NCBI RefSeq assembly: GCF_000633415.1
Contig: NZ_AYMV01000004.1
Location: 1 to 64,000, forward strand
Direction of reading: 5' to 3'
Source of the DNA: Leucobacter sp. PH1c
GTDB lineage: Bacteria > Actinomycetota > Actinomycetes > Actinomycetales > Microbacteriaceae
DNA length: 64,000 nucleotides
Position numbers and translations under genes: made by a program. Every line of letters starts with the position of its first letter. Positions within the stretch are counted from its first letter, which is position 1. Below are positions 17,030 to 25,893 of this stretch, in pieces. A model generated the notes under the pieces. It was not told the DNA's origin and did no database searches. It worked only from the letters and a program-made list of their open reading frames with translations.

Positions 17030-18505
17030 ATGTCATCGACGACTGAAACGCAGCAGGAGACGCCCCGCACCCGCGAGCGCACGTTCCTCGGCCACCCCAT
17101 CGGCCTCGCCAATCTGCTGGGGGTGGAACTCTGGGAGCGCTTCTCCTTCTACGGCATGGTCACGATCCTCGCCTACTACCTCTACTACTCGGTTGCGGAC
17201 GGGGGGCTCGGACTCCCCCAGGGGGTCGCCACCGGGCTCGTCGGGGCCTACGGCGGGCTCGTCTACCTCTCGACCGTGCTGGGGAGCTGGCTCGCCGATC
17301 GCGCCTTCGGCATGGAGCGGATGGTCTTCTTCGGCGGCTTCGTCGTCATGGCCGGCCACATCGCCCTCGCGCTGATCCCCGGGCTCCTGGGTGTCGGGGT
17401 CGGGCTCGTTCTCGTCGCGCTCGGCGCGGGCGCGCTCAAGGCGAACGCCTCCTCGTTGCTCGGCACGCTCTACGCGAAGGGCGACACCCGGACCGACGGT
17501 GGCTTCTCGCTGTTCTACCTCGGTATCACGATCGGCTCGTTCTTCGGCCCGCTCCTCACGGGCGTGCTCAACGACGTCGCCGGATTCCACATCGCGTTCG
17601 GCGCCGCCGCCGTGGGCATGCTGATCGGCCTCATCCAGTACGTGGTGTTCCGGCGGAACCTCGGCACGGCCGGGAAGCTGCCGAGCAACCCGCTCGCCCC
17701 CGAGGAGCGCCGCCGCGCCTGGATCGTCGGCGCGATCGGCCTCGCCGTCCTCGTGCTGCTCATCGCCACCGGGGTACTCACGATCACGAACCTCGCCCCC
17801 GCGGCGAGCCTCGTCGTTGCGGCAGCCACCATCGCGTACTTCACCGTCATGCTGCGCAGCCCGAAGGTCACCGCTGAGGAGCGCCGGGGCGTGCGGGCCT
17901 TCATTCCCATGTTCATCGCGATCACCGCGTTCTGGGCGCTCTTCCAGCAGCTGTTCACGGCGCTCGCCGTCTATTCCGATGAGCGCGTCGACTGGAACAT
18001 CTTCGGCTGGACCGCTCCGTCCTCCTTCCTCTTCCTCGCGCAGACCATCTGGGCGATGCCCCTCCTCGCCGTCGCGAGCGTCGTGTGGACGAAGCTCGGC
18101 GACCGCGCGCCCTCGACGCCCGTGAAGCTCGGCATCGGCGTGATCCTCACCGGCTTCGGCTACCTGCTCTTCCTCACGATGTCCGGCAGCGCGGGACGCA
18201 CGAGCCCCGCGCTCGCGGTGTGCGGGGTCCTCCTGCTCTTCGCCGTGGCCGAGCTGCTCGTCTCCCCGATCGGGCTCTCCGTGAGCACGAAGCTCGCACC
18301 CGCCGCCTTCCGCGCGCAGATGATGGCGCTGTACTTCTTCGGGCCGGCGCTCGGATCCGCGCTCTCGGGCGTCCTCGCGAACTACTACTCGCCCGCGAAC
18401 GAGGTCCCGTACTTCCTCATCTCGGGCGGGATCGCGATCGCGATCGGGCTCGGCATGATCGCCGTGAGCCGGTGGAGCCTCGCCCGCATGGGCGCGGTGC
18501 GCTAA
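17030..18505 (+). CDS. POT family proton-dependent oligopeptide transporter
   Basis: A 491-residue inner-membrane MFS protein that imports di- and tripeptides with protons. The N-terminal helix has the POT signature 'GVELWERFSFYGMVTILAYYLYY' in part (ExxERFxxY), and 'GGLVYLSTVLGSWLADRAFG' and 'NASSLLGTLYAKGDTRTDGGFSLFYLGITIG' match further POT signatures. About 12-14 hydrophobic helices are present. It starts at ATG 17030 after an AGGAAG site. It ends 13 bp before the stop of the convergent PucR gene. No peptidase is linked. Confidence 0.93.
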   Translation: MSSTTETQQETPRTRERTFLGHPIGLANLLGVELWERFSFYGMVTILAYYLYYSVADGGLGLPQGVATGLVGAYGGLVYLSTVLGSWLADRAFGMERMVFFGGFVVMAGHIALALIPGLLGVGVGLVLVALGAGALKANASSLLGTLYAKGDTRTDGGFSLFYLGITIGSFFGPLLTGVLNDVAGFHIAFGAAAVGMLIGLIQYVVFRRNLGTAGKLPSNPLAPEERRRAWIVGAIGLAVLVLLIATGVLTITNLAPAASLVVAAATIAYFTVMLRSPKVTAEERRGVRAFIPMFIAITAFWALFQQLFTALAVYSDERVDWNIFGWTAPSSFLFLAQTIWAMPLLAVASVVWTKLGDRAPSTPVKLGIGVILTGFGYLLFLTMSGSAGRTSPALAVCGVLLLFAVAELLVSPIGLSVSTKLAPAAFRAQMMALYFFGPALGSALSGVLANYYSPANEVPYFLISGGIAIAIGLGMIAVSRWSLARMGAVR

Positions 18506-18518
18506 GCACCCGGTCCCG

Positions 18519-20177
18519 TCAGCGCTCTGCGCGCCCCCTCGCCCCGCCGGCGTGGGCGCGCAGGGCGCTGACGCGCAACTGGAGATGCGCGAGCAGCAGG
18601 CTGTCCGCATCGGAGAGCTCGAGTCCGGAGATCTCGCGGATGCGCCGGAGCCGGTAGCGCAGCGTGTTGGGGTGCACGTGCAGCGCCTGCGCGGCGGCAT
18701 CGACCGACCCGGCCGCGTCGAGATACGCGGTGAGCGAGGCCGTGAGGAGGCCGTCCTCGCCCTCGTGGGCGCGGAGCCGGGCGAGTGGGCCGCTCAGCAG
18801 GGGCAGCCCGAGCTCGTCGACCGCGTCGGAGAGGTGCAGGAGCATCACGGCGAGCGCGGCCTCGTCGACCGTACGCACGGCCGGGCCGCGGTCGGCCGGG
18901 TGACGTAGCGCGCGCAGCGAGACATCGGCCTGCGCGCGCAGCTGGGCGAGCTCTCCGAGGGTCTCCGCCGGGCCGCTCACGGCGACGATGAAGTGCTTCG
19001 TGAGCGGGGTGCGGGAGAGGAATCCCTGGGCGAGGCGCGCCGTCTCCGCGACGGGGTCGCCCGTGCTCGCCGACCACCCGACGATCGCGTACACGGCCCC
19101 CGTGCCCACGACGAACGAGGAGCTCGGGTGCACCGCCGTGAGGTAGTAGTCGAGCGTCTCGGCGAAGCGCTGCAGATCGGCCACGGTCGCGGCGTCGCTC
19201 GCAGCCGTGCGCTCGCTCGCCTCGGGAAGCCGCGGGGCCGCGGCGATCACGCAGTAGGGGCCCGCCCCCAGGCGAAGGCGGCTCGCTTCGGCGTGCCCCG
19301 CGGAGCCGCTCAGGACCGCGGCGGTGAGATCTCCTCGCTGCTTCCTGGCGTAGTTACTCTCGGTGCGGAGCGCCGCGAGGCGGAGCGCGACGCTCGGCGC
19401 GAACTCCGCGAAGCGGGCCGTCTGCTCGGGCGTGAACGGGGCCGAGGTCGCTGCCCAGATGTAGCCGAGCACCTCCGTACCCGCGCGCACCGCGACCGCG
19501 ACGCGGGCGAGATGGTCGGGGATGAGCGCGGGCATATAGATTGGCTCCTCTGCGGCGTGCAGGCGCTCGAACTCGCCGCGCTGCCGCTGCCCCAGAAGCG
19601 TCTCCTGATCGACCGCGCGGCCGAGGATCGTGTCGATGCGTTCGGCGTCGCTGCGCTCCTGCCCCGCAGACCAGGCGACGAGGGCGGAGAAGCGGTCCTC
19701 GATCGTCACGGGAGCGGCGAACTCGGCGTAGATGGCGTTGGCGATGGCGAAGAGCTCCGACTGCACGCCGTCGGTGCGAATGCTGGCGCGGGCGTAGTCG
19801 AGCAGTTGCTCGCGGACGGTCGTCGCGACGTGCATCCACGACGCCTCCGCCGCGACCTCCACGACTGTGGTTCGACCGAAGTCGACGCCGGCCGGTCGCG
19901 GCCCCTTGACGAGCAGGACTCCGGCGCCGCCGGCGTCGAGGCTCTGGAGCAGCGCCGACAGCTCCTCCGCAGTGTGGACCCCGAGGCCCAGCACGATCGA
20001 TTCCGCGTCGACCGGCTCGGACGCCCCGGGCGCGTGCAGCACCACCTCGCTCAGCGGCGCGTCGGCGAAGCCGCCCGCGTGGACGATCCGCAGGAGCGCC
20101 GGGCCGACGCTCGCAACGAGCTGCCGGGCGGTGAGGCGCTGTGCCCCCGGCTCCGCGTTTCCCCGCTGATCCGCCAT
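18519..20177 (-). CDS. PucR family transcriptional regulator
   Basis: A 552-residue regulator. Its C-terminal helix-turn-helix ('LTAYLDAAGSVDAAAQALHVHPNTLRYRLRRI') is the hallmark of the PucR/CdaR class. The middle carries a diverged GGDEF-like fold and the N-terminus a PucR-type ligand-sensing region. Family members respond to purine or amino-acid catabolites. I use the ATG at 20177; the frame extends to 20816 but that part overlaps the divergent gene. It is divergent from the D-aminoacylase, its most likely target. Confidence 0.9.
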   Translation of the reverse strand: MADQRGNAEPGAQRLTARQLVASVGPALLRIVHAGGFADAPLSEVVLHAPGASEPVDAESIVLGLGVHTAEELSALLQSLDAGGAGVLLVKGPRPAGVDFGRTTVVEVAAEASWMHVATTVREQLLDYARASIRTDGVQSELFAIANAIYAEFAAPVTIEDRFSALVAWSAGQERSDAERIDTILGRAVDQETLLGQRQRGEFERLHAAEEPIYMPALIPDHLARVAVAVRAGTEVLGYIWAATSAPFTPEQTARFAEFAPSVALRLAALRTESNYARKQRGDLTAAVLSGSAGHAEASRLRLGAGPYCVIAAAPRLPEASERTAASDAATVADLQRFAETLDYYLTAVHPSSSFVVGTGAVYAIVGWSASTGDPVAETARLAQGFLSRTPLTKHFIVAVSGPAETLGELAQLRAQADVSLRALRHPADRGPAVRTVDEAALAVMLLHLSDAVDELGLPLLSGPLARLRAHEGEDGLLTASLTAYLDAAGSVDAAAQALHVHPNTLRYRLRRIREISGLELSDADSLLLAHLQLRVSALRAHAGGARGRAER

Positions 20178-20277
20178 CCTGCGCCCCTTCCCGCCCGCCG
20201 GGTCTATCCCGAACGACAAGCGAGCGTACGGGAGATTGCACTTTCCGACAACTCGGCGGGGGCGTCGTCTTGGGATC

Positions 20278-21996
20278 ATGGGAACCATGCCGCACTCCGA
20301 CGTCCCCTCCGCCCCCGCACCCACGATCACGGAGGGGGTGTCCGGTGGGGGCGTCTCCCCCGCAGCCGTCCTCATCCGCGGGGCGCGCGTGATCGACGGG
20401 ACCGGCGCACCGGAGTACCCCGCGGATCTCTGGATCTGTGACGGCCGGATCGCCGCGATCGCCGCGGCCGGCGAGCTGGCGGTTCCCGCGGGCGCGCGGG
20501 AGGTGGATGCGACAGGCCTCGTGGTGGCGCCGGGCTTCATCGATGTGCACTCCCACGCGGACAACGCACCGGTGCTGGCGGACGACGACCTCACGAAGCT
20601 CGCGCAGGGCGTCACGACGGAGGTCACCGGGAACTGCGGGTACTCGCTCGCTCCGGTCGCCCCCTCCCGTGAGGAGGCGTTTCTCGCCGATAGCGAGCGG
20701 CTGTTTTCGTTCCCGTACTCGGGGTGGCGCAGTTCCGCCGAGTGGTTCGCGGAGATCGACCGGCGCGGCACCGTGGTGAATGTGTGCCCGCTCGTGGGAC
20801 ATGGCACACTCCGCATCGCGGCGGTGGGCGCGGAGGCGCGTGCGGCGACCCCCGCCGAGCTCGACGAGATGGGGCGGCTGCTCCGAGAGGCGCTCGAGGC
20901 CGGAGCGTTCGGGTTCTCGAGCGGGCTGATCTATGCCCCGGGCTGCTACAGCGACACGGGCGAACTGGCGCATCTTGCGCGGCAGCTTCCCGCCGACCGC
21001 GTGTACGCCACACACATGCGCGATGAGAGCGGCCGACTCCTGGAGAGCATCGACGAAGCGCTCGCCGTGGGCCGGGCGAGCGGCTGCCGCGTGCAGGTGT
21101 CGCACCTGAAGGCAGCGGGCCGGCAGAACTGGGGCGGGGTCGCGCGGGCGCTGGAGCGGCTCGACGCGGCGCGCGCAGCCGGGGTCGCGGTGACGCAGGA
21201 CGTCTACCCCTATGCGGCCGCGTCGACCTCGCTCGGGATCTGCCTGCCGCCGTGGGCGCACGACGGGGGCACGGAGGCCACGCTTCGGCGCTTGGCGGAC
21301 CCGGAGGATCGCGCGCGGATGCGCGCGCAGATCCTGGCGGGAGACGATGGCACCTGGGAGAACGTGCTCGATGGCGCGGGGGCGGACGGCATCATGATCG
21401 CCGACAGCCGGAGCCACCGCTTCGAGGGCCTCACACTGGTGGAGATCGCTGCGGAGCTCGACGTGGACGCGGTCGAAGCGCTCCTCACCGTGCTGCGCGA
21501 GGAGGCGCTCGACGTGCGCATGGTCGTCTTCGACATGTCCGAGGACGATCTGGTGGCGGCTCTCCGCTCACCGTTCACCGCGATCGGTTCCGATGGGCTC
21601 CCGCCAGGCCGGGCCGGGCGCCAGCACCCGCGCCTGTACGGCACGTTCCCTCGCGTGCTCGGCCGCTTCGTGCGCGAACTCGGGGTGCTGTCGCTGCCGG
21701 AGGCGATCCGGCGTATGACGTCGCTCCCCGCGGAGATCTTCGGGGTGCCTGAGCGCGGCACGATCGAGGTGGGCTGCATCGCGGACCTCGTCTGCTTCGA
21801 CCCCGCGGAGATCGCTCACCCGGGAAGCTACACCGAGCCGGAGCTCCCGCCGACCGGTATCCGCTGGGTGATGCAGCGCGGACACCTCGGCCTGGTGGAC
21901 GGTGTGTGGTCCGGGCACCGCCACGGCGAACGACTGCGTCCCGCGTCGAACCCCGGTGGCGGCGCAATCGCGAGCCCGACGAGCGCGACTCGGTAG
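20278..21996 (+). CDS. N-acyl-D-amino-acid deacylase (D-aminoacylase)
   Basis: A 572-residue amidohydrolase that deacylates N-acyl-D-amino acids to D-amino acids. Metal ligands of the family are visible: His91 and His93 in 'FIDVHSHADN', Cys120 in 'TGNCGYS', 'YATHMRDE', 'VQVSHLKAAG' and the catalytic-type Asp in 'AIGSDGLPP'. The start is either ATG 20278 or ATG 20287. GGGA lies before the second, so the true protein may be three residues shorter. It is divergent from a PucR regulator with 100 bp between them, suggesting catabolite-controlled expression. Confidence 0.9.
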   Translation: MGTMPHSDVPSAPAPTITEGVSGGGVSPAAVLIRGARVIDGTGAPEYPADLWICDGRIAAIAAAGELAVPAGAREVDATGLVVAPGFIDVHSHADNAPVLADDDLTKLAQGVTTEVTGNCGYSLAPVAPSREEAFLADSERLFSFPYSGWRSSAEWFAEIDRRGTVVNVCPLVGHGTLRIAAVGAEARAATPAELDEMGRLLREALEAGAFGFSSGLIYAPGCYSDTGELAHLARQLPADRVYATHMRDESGRLLESIDEALAVGRASGCRVQVSHLKAAGRQNWGGVARALERLDAARAAGVAVTQDVYPYAAASTSLGICLPPWAHDGGTEATLRRLADPEDRARMRAQILAGDDGTWENVLDGAGADGIMIADSRSHRFEGLTLVEIAAELDVDAVEALLTVLREEALDVRMVVFDMSEDDLVAALRSPFTAIGSDGLPPGRAGRQHPRLYGTFPRVLGRFVRELGVLSLPEAIRRMTSLPAEIFGVPERGTIEVGCIADLVCFDPAEIAHPGSYTEPELPPTGIRWVMQRGHLGLVDGVWSGHRHGERLRPASNPGGGAIASPTSATR

Positions 21997-22060
21997 CGGC
22001 CACGAAGGTCTGCGGCGAGCGCCGCTCGGGAGCAGCCGGGCCTGCGGCGAGCGCTGCGCC

Positions 22061-22612
22061 TTACTCGGCGGATCTGCGCCCGTCTCCCGGGAGTACCCGG
22101 TGCCGCGAAGTGACGAATGCCCCATTCTGTCCGATCTCGAGCAGTTCGAGTTCGAGCCTGCGTGGGAGGAGCGGGCGCCCCGCGCCGAGGGTAACCGGAG
22201 CGACGGAAAGGTGCACCTCGTCGAGCAGTCCGGCGTCCGCGAACTGACCCGCGAGCGCTCCCCCGCCGACCACCCACAGGTCGCGCCCACCCGCGGCGGC
22301 CTGCATCTCCTCGTACACGGGCGCAACATCTCCGCTCACGAAGCGGATTGCCGCCGGAGCGTGCTCCGGAGGGCTGAGCTCGCGCGATGTCAGCACCCAG
22401 GCGGGCACCTCGTAGCTCCACCCTCCGTTGGCGAGCACCCACTCGAAGGTGGTTGACCCCATGACGATCGCGCCGATGTTGGCGATGAACGCTTCGTAGT
22501 CGTTTCCTCCGCCCGGTTCTTGCGGCTGGGTGAGCAGCCAGTCCAGTGAATCACTCGGGTCCGCGATGAACCCGTCGAGTGACGCGGCCACGTAGTAGAT
22601 GAGCTTCGACAT
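22061..22612 (-). CDS. Dihydrofolate reductase family (RibD C-terminal-like) protein
   Basis: A 183-residue protein of the DHFR-like RibD_C family ('LIYYVAASLDGFIADPSDSLDWLL', 'VMGSTTFEWVL', 'LWVVGGGALAGQFADAGLLDEVHLSVAPVTLG'). These bind NADPH, but most are not housekeeping folate reductases and the substrate is unknown. Start is ATG 22612 with AAAGG before it. It lies 52 bp downstream of the AraC/DinB gene on the same strand, so the two are probably co-transcribed. Confidence 0.88.
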   Translation of the reverse strand: MSKLIYYVAASLDGFIADPSDSLDWLLTQPQEPGGGNDYEAFIANIGAIVMGSTTFEWVLANGGWSYEVPAWVLTSRELSPPEHAPAAIRFVSGDVAPVYEEMQAAAGGRDLWVVGGGALAGQFADAGLLDEVHLSVAPVTLGAGRPLLPRRLELELLEIGQNGAFVTSRHRVLPGDGRRSAE

Positions 22613-22664
22613 ATCTGCCTTTCGGTGAGTGGGGAGTTGGTTCGTCACAGGTGCTTGCTCTCCG

Positions 22665-23594
22665 TCACAGATGCTCGCTCGCCGCTGAGCGCTCTCCGCG
22701 GCGTTCTCGGACCCACAGGATCGGGTCGCCACCTGCCCGGGACAGTCCGAATTCGGAGAGGAGGCTGCGCGCGACCTCGCGTCGGTAGGCGGAGTAGTGC
22801 AGGACGTGCGCGACGACACTGCTCAGCTGGAAGCTCTCCGGCGGTTCGCACAGGGCGTCGATGAAGCGGTCGTCCCACCCGCCTCGCGCGTCGATGGCTC
22901 GCACCCGCGACAGCCAGCGCTCCGCTACGGCGTCGTGCTCACGGGCGAGCTCCGCGAACGACCCGAAGGGGAAGGGCTCCGGCGTGACGTCCCCCTCGAT
23001 TGCGGCGAGCCACACGCGTTTCGCGCGAACGATCTGCACCAGCGTGGTCATCGCGCTCGCCTCCGGTGGCGACCACTCGTGCGGATCCGTATTCGGCACG
23101 ATCACCCGTTCGACCTCGTCCGCGGGGAGCGACGCGGCGAAGCGGATCAGGGCGCTCGTGTCTGCGACATCGTGGAGGAGCATCTGCTCCACCATCGGGT
23201 TCACCCGTACCGGCTGATCCGTCACCCAGAGCGCGGACGGCGGATGGAAGTGGATCCCGTTCGTGCTGGGCAACCAGTGCGCCTCGCCGAGCTCGCTAGG
23301 AGGTACTCCATACGCTCGCGCAAACGCGCGGCTAAAGCCCTCCGCGGACTCGTACCCGGCTTCCAACCCGGCCTCGAGCACGCCTGCTCCGTTGCGCAGC
23401 CGCCAGGCGGCCCGTTCGAGCATGACACGCCGCCGCATGGCCGCAGGGGCCTCGCCCGCCTGCTCGGAGACCGTGCGGGCGAAGTGGAAGCGGGACGAGT
23501 GCGCAGCCCCGGCCATCTCGTCGAGAGTGCGGTGCTCCTCGTCCAGTACTGCGTCGAGCAGCTGCCGGAGGCGATCGGGTGCAGGTTCGGTCAT
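22665..23594 (-). CDS. AraC-type HTH fused to a DinB-like domain
   Basis: A 309-residue fusion. Residues of about 8-105 form an AraC DNA-binding domain ('LLDAVLDEEHRTLDEMAGAA', 'EAGLEAGYESAEGFSRAFARAYGVPPSEL'). About 130-285 is a helical DinB-like segment ('VNPMVEQMLLHDVADTSALI', 'SFQLSSVVAHVLHYSAYRREV') that may bind metal or a thiol cofactor, as DinB/YfiT proteins do. Such fusions probably sense a small ligand. I use the ATG at 23594; a CAGACT box lies seven bases upstream, so it may be leaderless. Likely target: its own operon with the DHFR-like gene. Confidence 0.8.
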   Translation of the reverse strand: MTEPAPDRLRQLLDAVLDEEHRTLDEMAGAAHSSRFHFARTVSEQAGEAPAAMRRRVMLERAAWRLRNGAGVLEAGLEAGYESAEGFSRAFARAYGVPPSELGEAHWLPSTNGIHFHPPSALWVTDQPVRVNPMVEQMLLHDVADTSALIRFAASLPADEVERVIVPNTDPHEWSPPEASAMTTLVQIVRAKRVWLAAIEGDVTPEPFPFGSFAELAREHDAVAERWLSRVRAIDARGGWDDRFIDALCEPPESFQLSSVVAHVLHYSAYRREVARSLLSEFGLSRAGGDPILWVRERRGERSAASEHL

Positions 23595-23695
23595 GGCACC
23601 CAGTCTGCCCGCGAGTCGGGCATCGCGCATGACCGATCTTGCGGACTGCCGTGCTGTGTGTCGCCGACGTCGGTGGTCCCTGCCATCATCGGTAC

Positions 23696-25810
23696 ATGTC
23701 CTCCACCGCATCGCCCACGCTCGACCAGGCGCTCGCAGTCCTCCGCGAGCTCACCGGTGCTCCCGAGGCGCGCTTCCATCCCGGGCAGTTCGAAGCGATC
23801 AGCGCGCTCGTCGACGAGGGCCGCCGCGCACTCGTCGTGCAGCGGACCGGCTGGGGCAAGTCGGCGGTGTACTTCGTCGCGACGGCGCTGCTGCGGGCGC
23901 GGGGCGCCGGGCCCACCCTGCTCGTCTCGCCTCTCCTCGCGCTCATGCGGGATCAGGTGGCCGCTGCTGAGCGCGCCGGCGTGCGCGCAGCAGCTATCAA
24001 CTCGGCGACCTCCGAGGAGTGGGAGTCGATCTCCGAGCGCCTCGCGCGTGACGAGATCGATGTGCTCCTCGTCTCCCCGGAGCGGCTGAACAATCCGCGG
24101 TTCCGCAGCGAGCAGCTGCCCGGCCTGCTGGCACGCATGGGCATGCTCGTGATCGATGAGGCGCACTGCATCTCCGACTGGGGGCACGACTTCCGCCCGG
24201 ACTACCGGCGCATCGCGACCCTGCTCGCAGAGCTCGATCGGCACGTTCCCGTGCTCGCGACGACCGCGACGGCGAACGCGCGTGTGGTGGCCGATGTCGT
24301 GGATCAGCTCGGAGCAGACGTGCTGACGCTGCGCGGCTCCCTTGCCAGGCAGTCGCTCCGGCTCGGCTGCCTGACCCTGCCGAACGCGCAGGACCGCTTG
24401 GCCTGGCTCGTCGGCCATCTCGGATCGCTCCCCGGCAGCGGGATCGTGTACGCCCTCACCGTGTCCGCGGCCGAGGACACCGCTCAGCTGCTCCGCGACT
24501 CGGGGTACGAGGTCGCCGCGTACACGGGGCGCACCGACCCGGAGGAGCGCGAGCGTCTCGAGGCCGCCCTGCAGCGCAACGAGGTCAAGGCGCTCGTCGC
24601 GACAAGCGCGCTCGGCATGGGGTTCGACAAGCCCGATCTCGGCTTCGTGCTGCATCTCGGTGCGCCGTCCTCGCCCGTGGCCTATTACCAGCAGGTGGGG
24701 CGCGCGGGCCGCGGCACCGACCACGCCGACGTGCTCCTCCTCCCGGGCCCCGAGGACCGGGCGATCTGGCAGTACTTCGCCACCGCATCGATGCCGGACC
24801 CCGAGCGCGCCGCAGCGGTCATCGAGGCCCTCGGCTCACCCGACTCCGGCCCGGTCTCAACGCCGGCGCTCGAAGCCCGCGTCGATCTGCGCCGCACTCA
24901 GCTCGAGCTGCTCCTGAAAGTGCTCGACGTCGACGGGGCGGTCGCCCGCGTGGCGGGCGGCTGGGTCGCCACCGGCGCGCACTGGGTCTACGACGCCGAG
25001 CGTTACCGCAGGATCGCGGAGTCGCGTCTCGCGGAGCAGGCGGCGATGCTGAGCTACGAGCGCGGCGAGACCTGCCGCATGGCCCACCTCCAGCAGGAGC
25101 TCGACGATCCGACGGCCGCGCCGTGCGGTCGCTGCGACGTCTGCGCGGGCCCCTGGTACCCGAGCGAGGTCTCCGGGGCTGCCGTGAGCCAGGCGGGATC
25201 GACGCTCGCGCGCTCCGGGGTGCCGATCGACCCGCGCGGGCAGTGGCCGACGGGGGCCGACCGGCGCGGCGTCCCCGTGCGCGGGCGCATCGCCCCCGGG
25301 GAACGTGCGGAACCCGGCCGTGTGGTCGCTCGACTCACGGACCTCGGGTGGGGCGGCCCGCTGCGCGAACTGCTCGCCGCGGGGGCGTCCGATCAGCCCA
25401 TCCCCGACGCGCTGCTCGGTGCGGTGCTCACCACGCTGCGCGACTGGCCGTGGGCGGAGCGCCCCGTCGGCGTCGTGGCGATGCCGTCGCTCAGCCGACC
25501 GCTCCTCGTGCGCAGCACGGCGGAGGCGATCGCGGAGCGCGGGCGGCTGCCGTTCCTCGGAGCGCTCACGGTCGATGAGCACCGTCCGTCCTCCGGGCCT
25601 GGCGGCAACAGCGCGTTCCGGCTCGCCTCCGTGTGGGGGCGCTGGCAGGTGGGCCCGGAGCTCGCCGCCGCGGTCGCCCAGGCCCCCGGCCCGCTGCTGC
25701 TGGTCGACGATCTCGTGGACAGCCGCTGGTCGCTCACCGTCGCGGCCCGAGAGCTCCGCTTGGCGGGCGCGCCCGCCGTGCTTCCCTTCGCGCTCGCGTC
25801 CGCCGGATAG
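23696..25810 (+). CDS. RecQ-like ATP-dependent DNA helicase with PRTase-like C-terminus
   Basis: A 704-residue SF2 helicase. Motif I is 'QRTGWGKSAVYF' (Lys55), motif II DEAH at 154-157 with the RecQ run 'CISDWGHDFRPDYRRI', and motif VI 'YQQVGRAGRG'. A cysteine cluster at about 460-487 ('CGRCDVC') looks like the RecQ zinc site. After about residue 520 there is no HRDC domain. The end instead carries 'LLLVDDLVDSRWSLT', like the PRPP loop of type I phosphoribosyltransferases. It probably unwinds DNA in repair or recombination. Start is ATG 23696. Confidence 0.88.
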   Translation: MSSTASPTLDQALAVLRELTGAPEARFHPGQFEAISALVDEGRRALVVQRTGWGKSAVYFVATALLRARGAGPTLLVSPLLALMRDQVAAAERAGVRAAAINSATSEEWESISERLARDEIDVLLVSPERLNNPRFRSEQLPGLLARMGMLVIDEAHCISDWGHDFRPDYRRIATLLAELDRHVPVLATTATANARVVADVVDQLGADVLTLRGSLARQSLRLGCLTLPNAQDRLAWLVGHLGSLPGSGIVYALTVSAAEDTAQLLRDSGYEVAAYTGRTDPEERERLEAALQRNEVKALVATSALGMGFDKPDLGFVLHLGAPSSPVAYYQQVGRAGRGTDHADVLLLPGPEDRAIWQYFATASMPDPERAAAVIEALGSPDSGPVSTPALEARVDLRRTQLELLLKVLDVDGAVARVAGGWVATGAHWVYDAERYRRIAESRLAEQAAMLSYERGETCRMAHLQQELDDPTAAPCGRCDVCAGPWYPSEVSGAAVSQAGSTLARSGVPIDPRGQWPTGADRRGVPVRGRIAPGERAEPGRVVARLTDLGWGGPLRELLAAGASDQPIPDALLGAVLTTLRDWPWAERPVGVVAMPSLSRPLLVRSTAEAIAERGRLPFLGALTVDEHRPSSGPGGNSAFRLASVWGRWQVGPELAAAVAQAPGPLLLVDDLVDSRWSLTVAARELRLAGAPAVLPFALASAG

Positions 25811-25828
25811 GCGCGTCCAGCCGCAGCC

Positions 25829-25865
25829 CGGTGCGCGCCATCAGGCCGCAGCCGGGCGCGCACCG
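25829..25865. terminator. Perfect 10-bp hairpin between convergent recQ-like and nei genes
   Basis: cggtgcgcgc (25829-25838) pairs perfectly with gcgcgcaccg (25856-25865) over a 17-base loop. It has no U-tract, as is common in GC-rich actinobacteria, and its position fits a bidirectional terminator. Confidence 0.6.
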
Positions 25866-25893
25866 TGCAGCCGGGCGCGGCCCCTTCAGCGGG

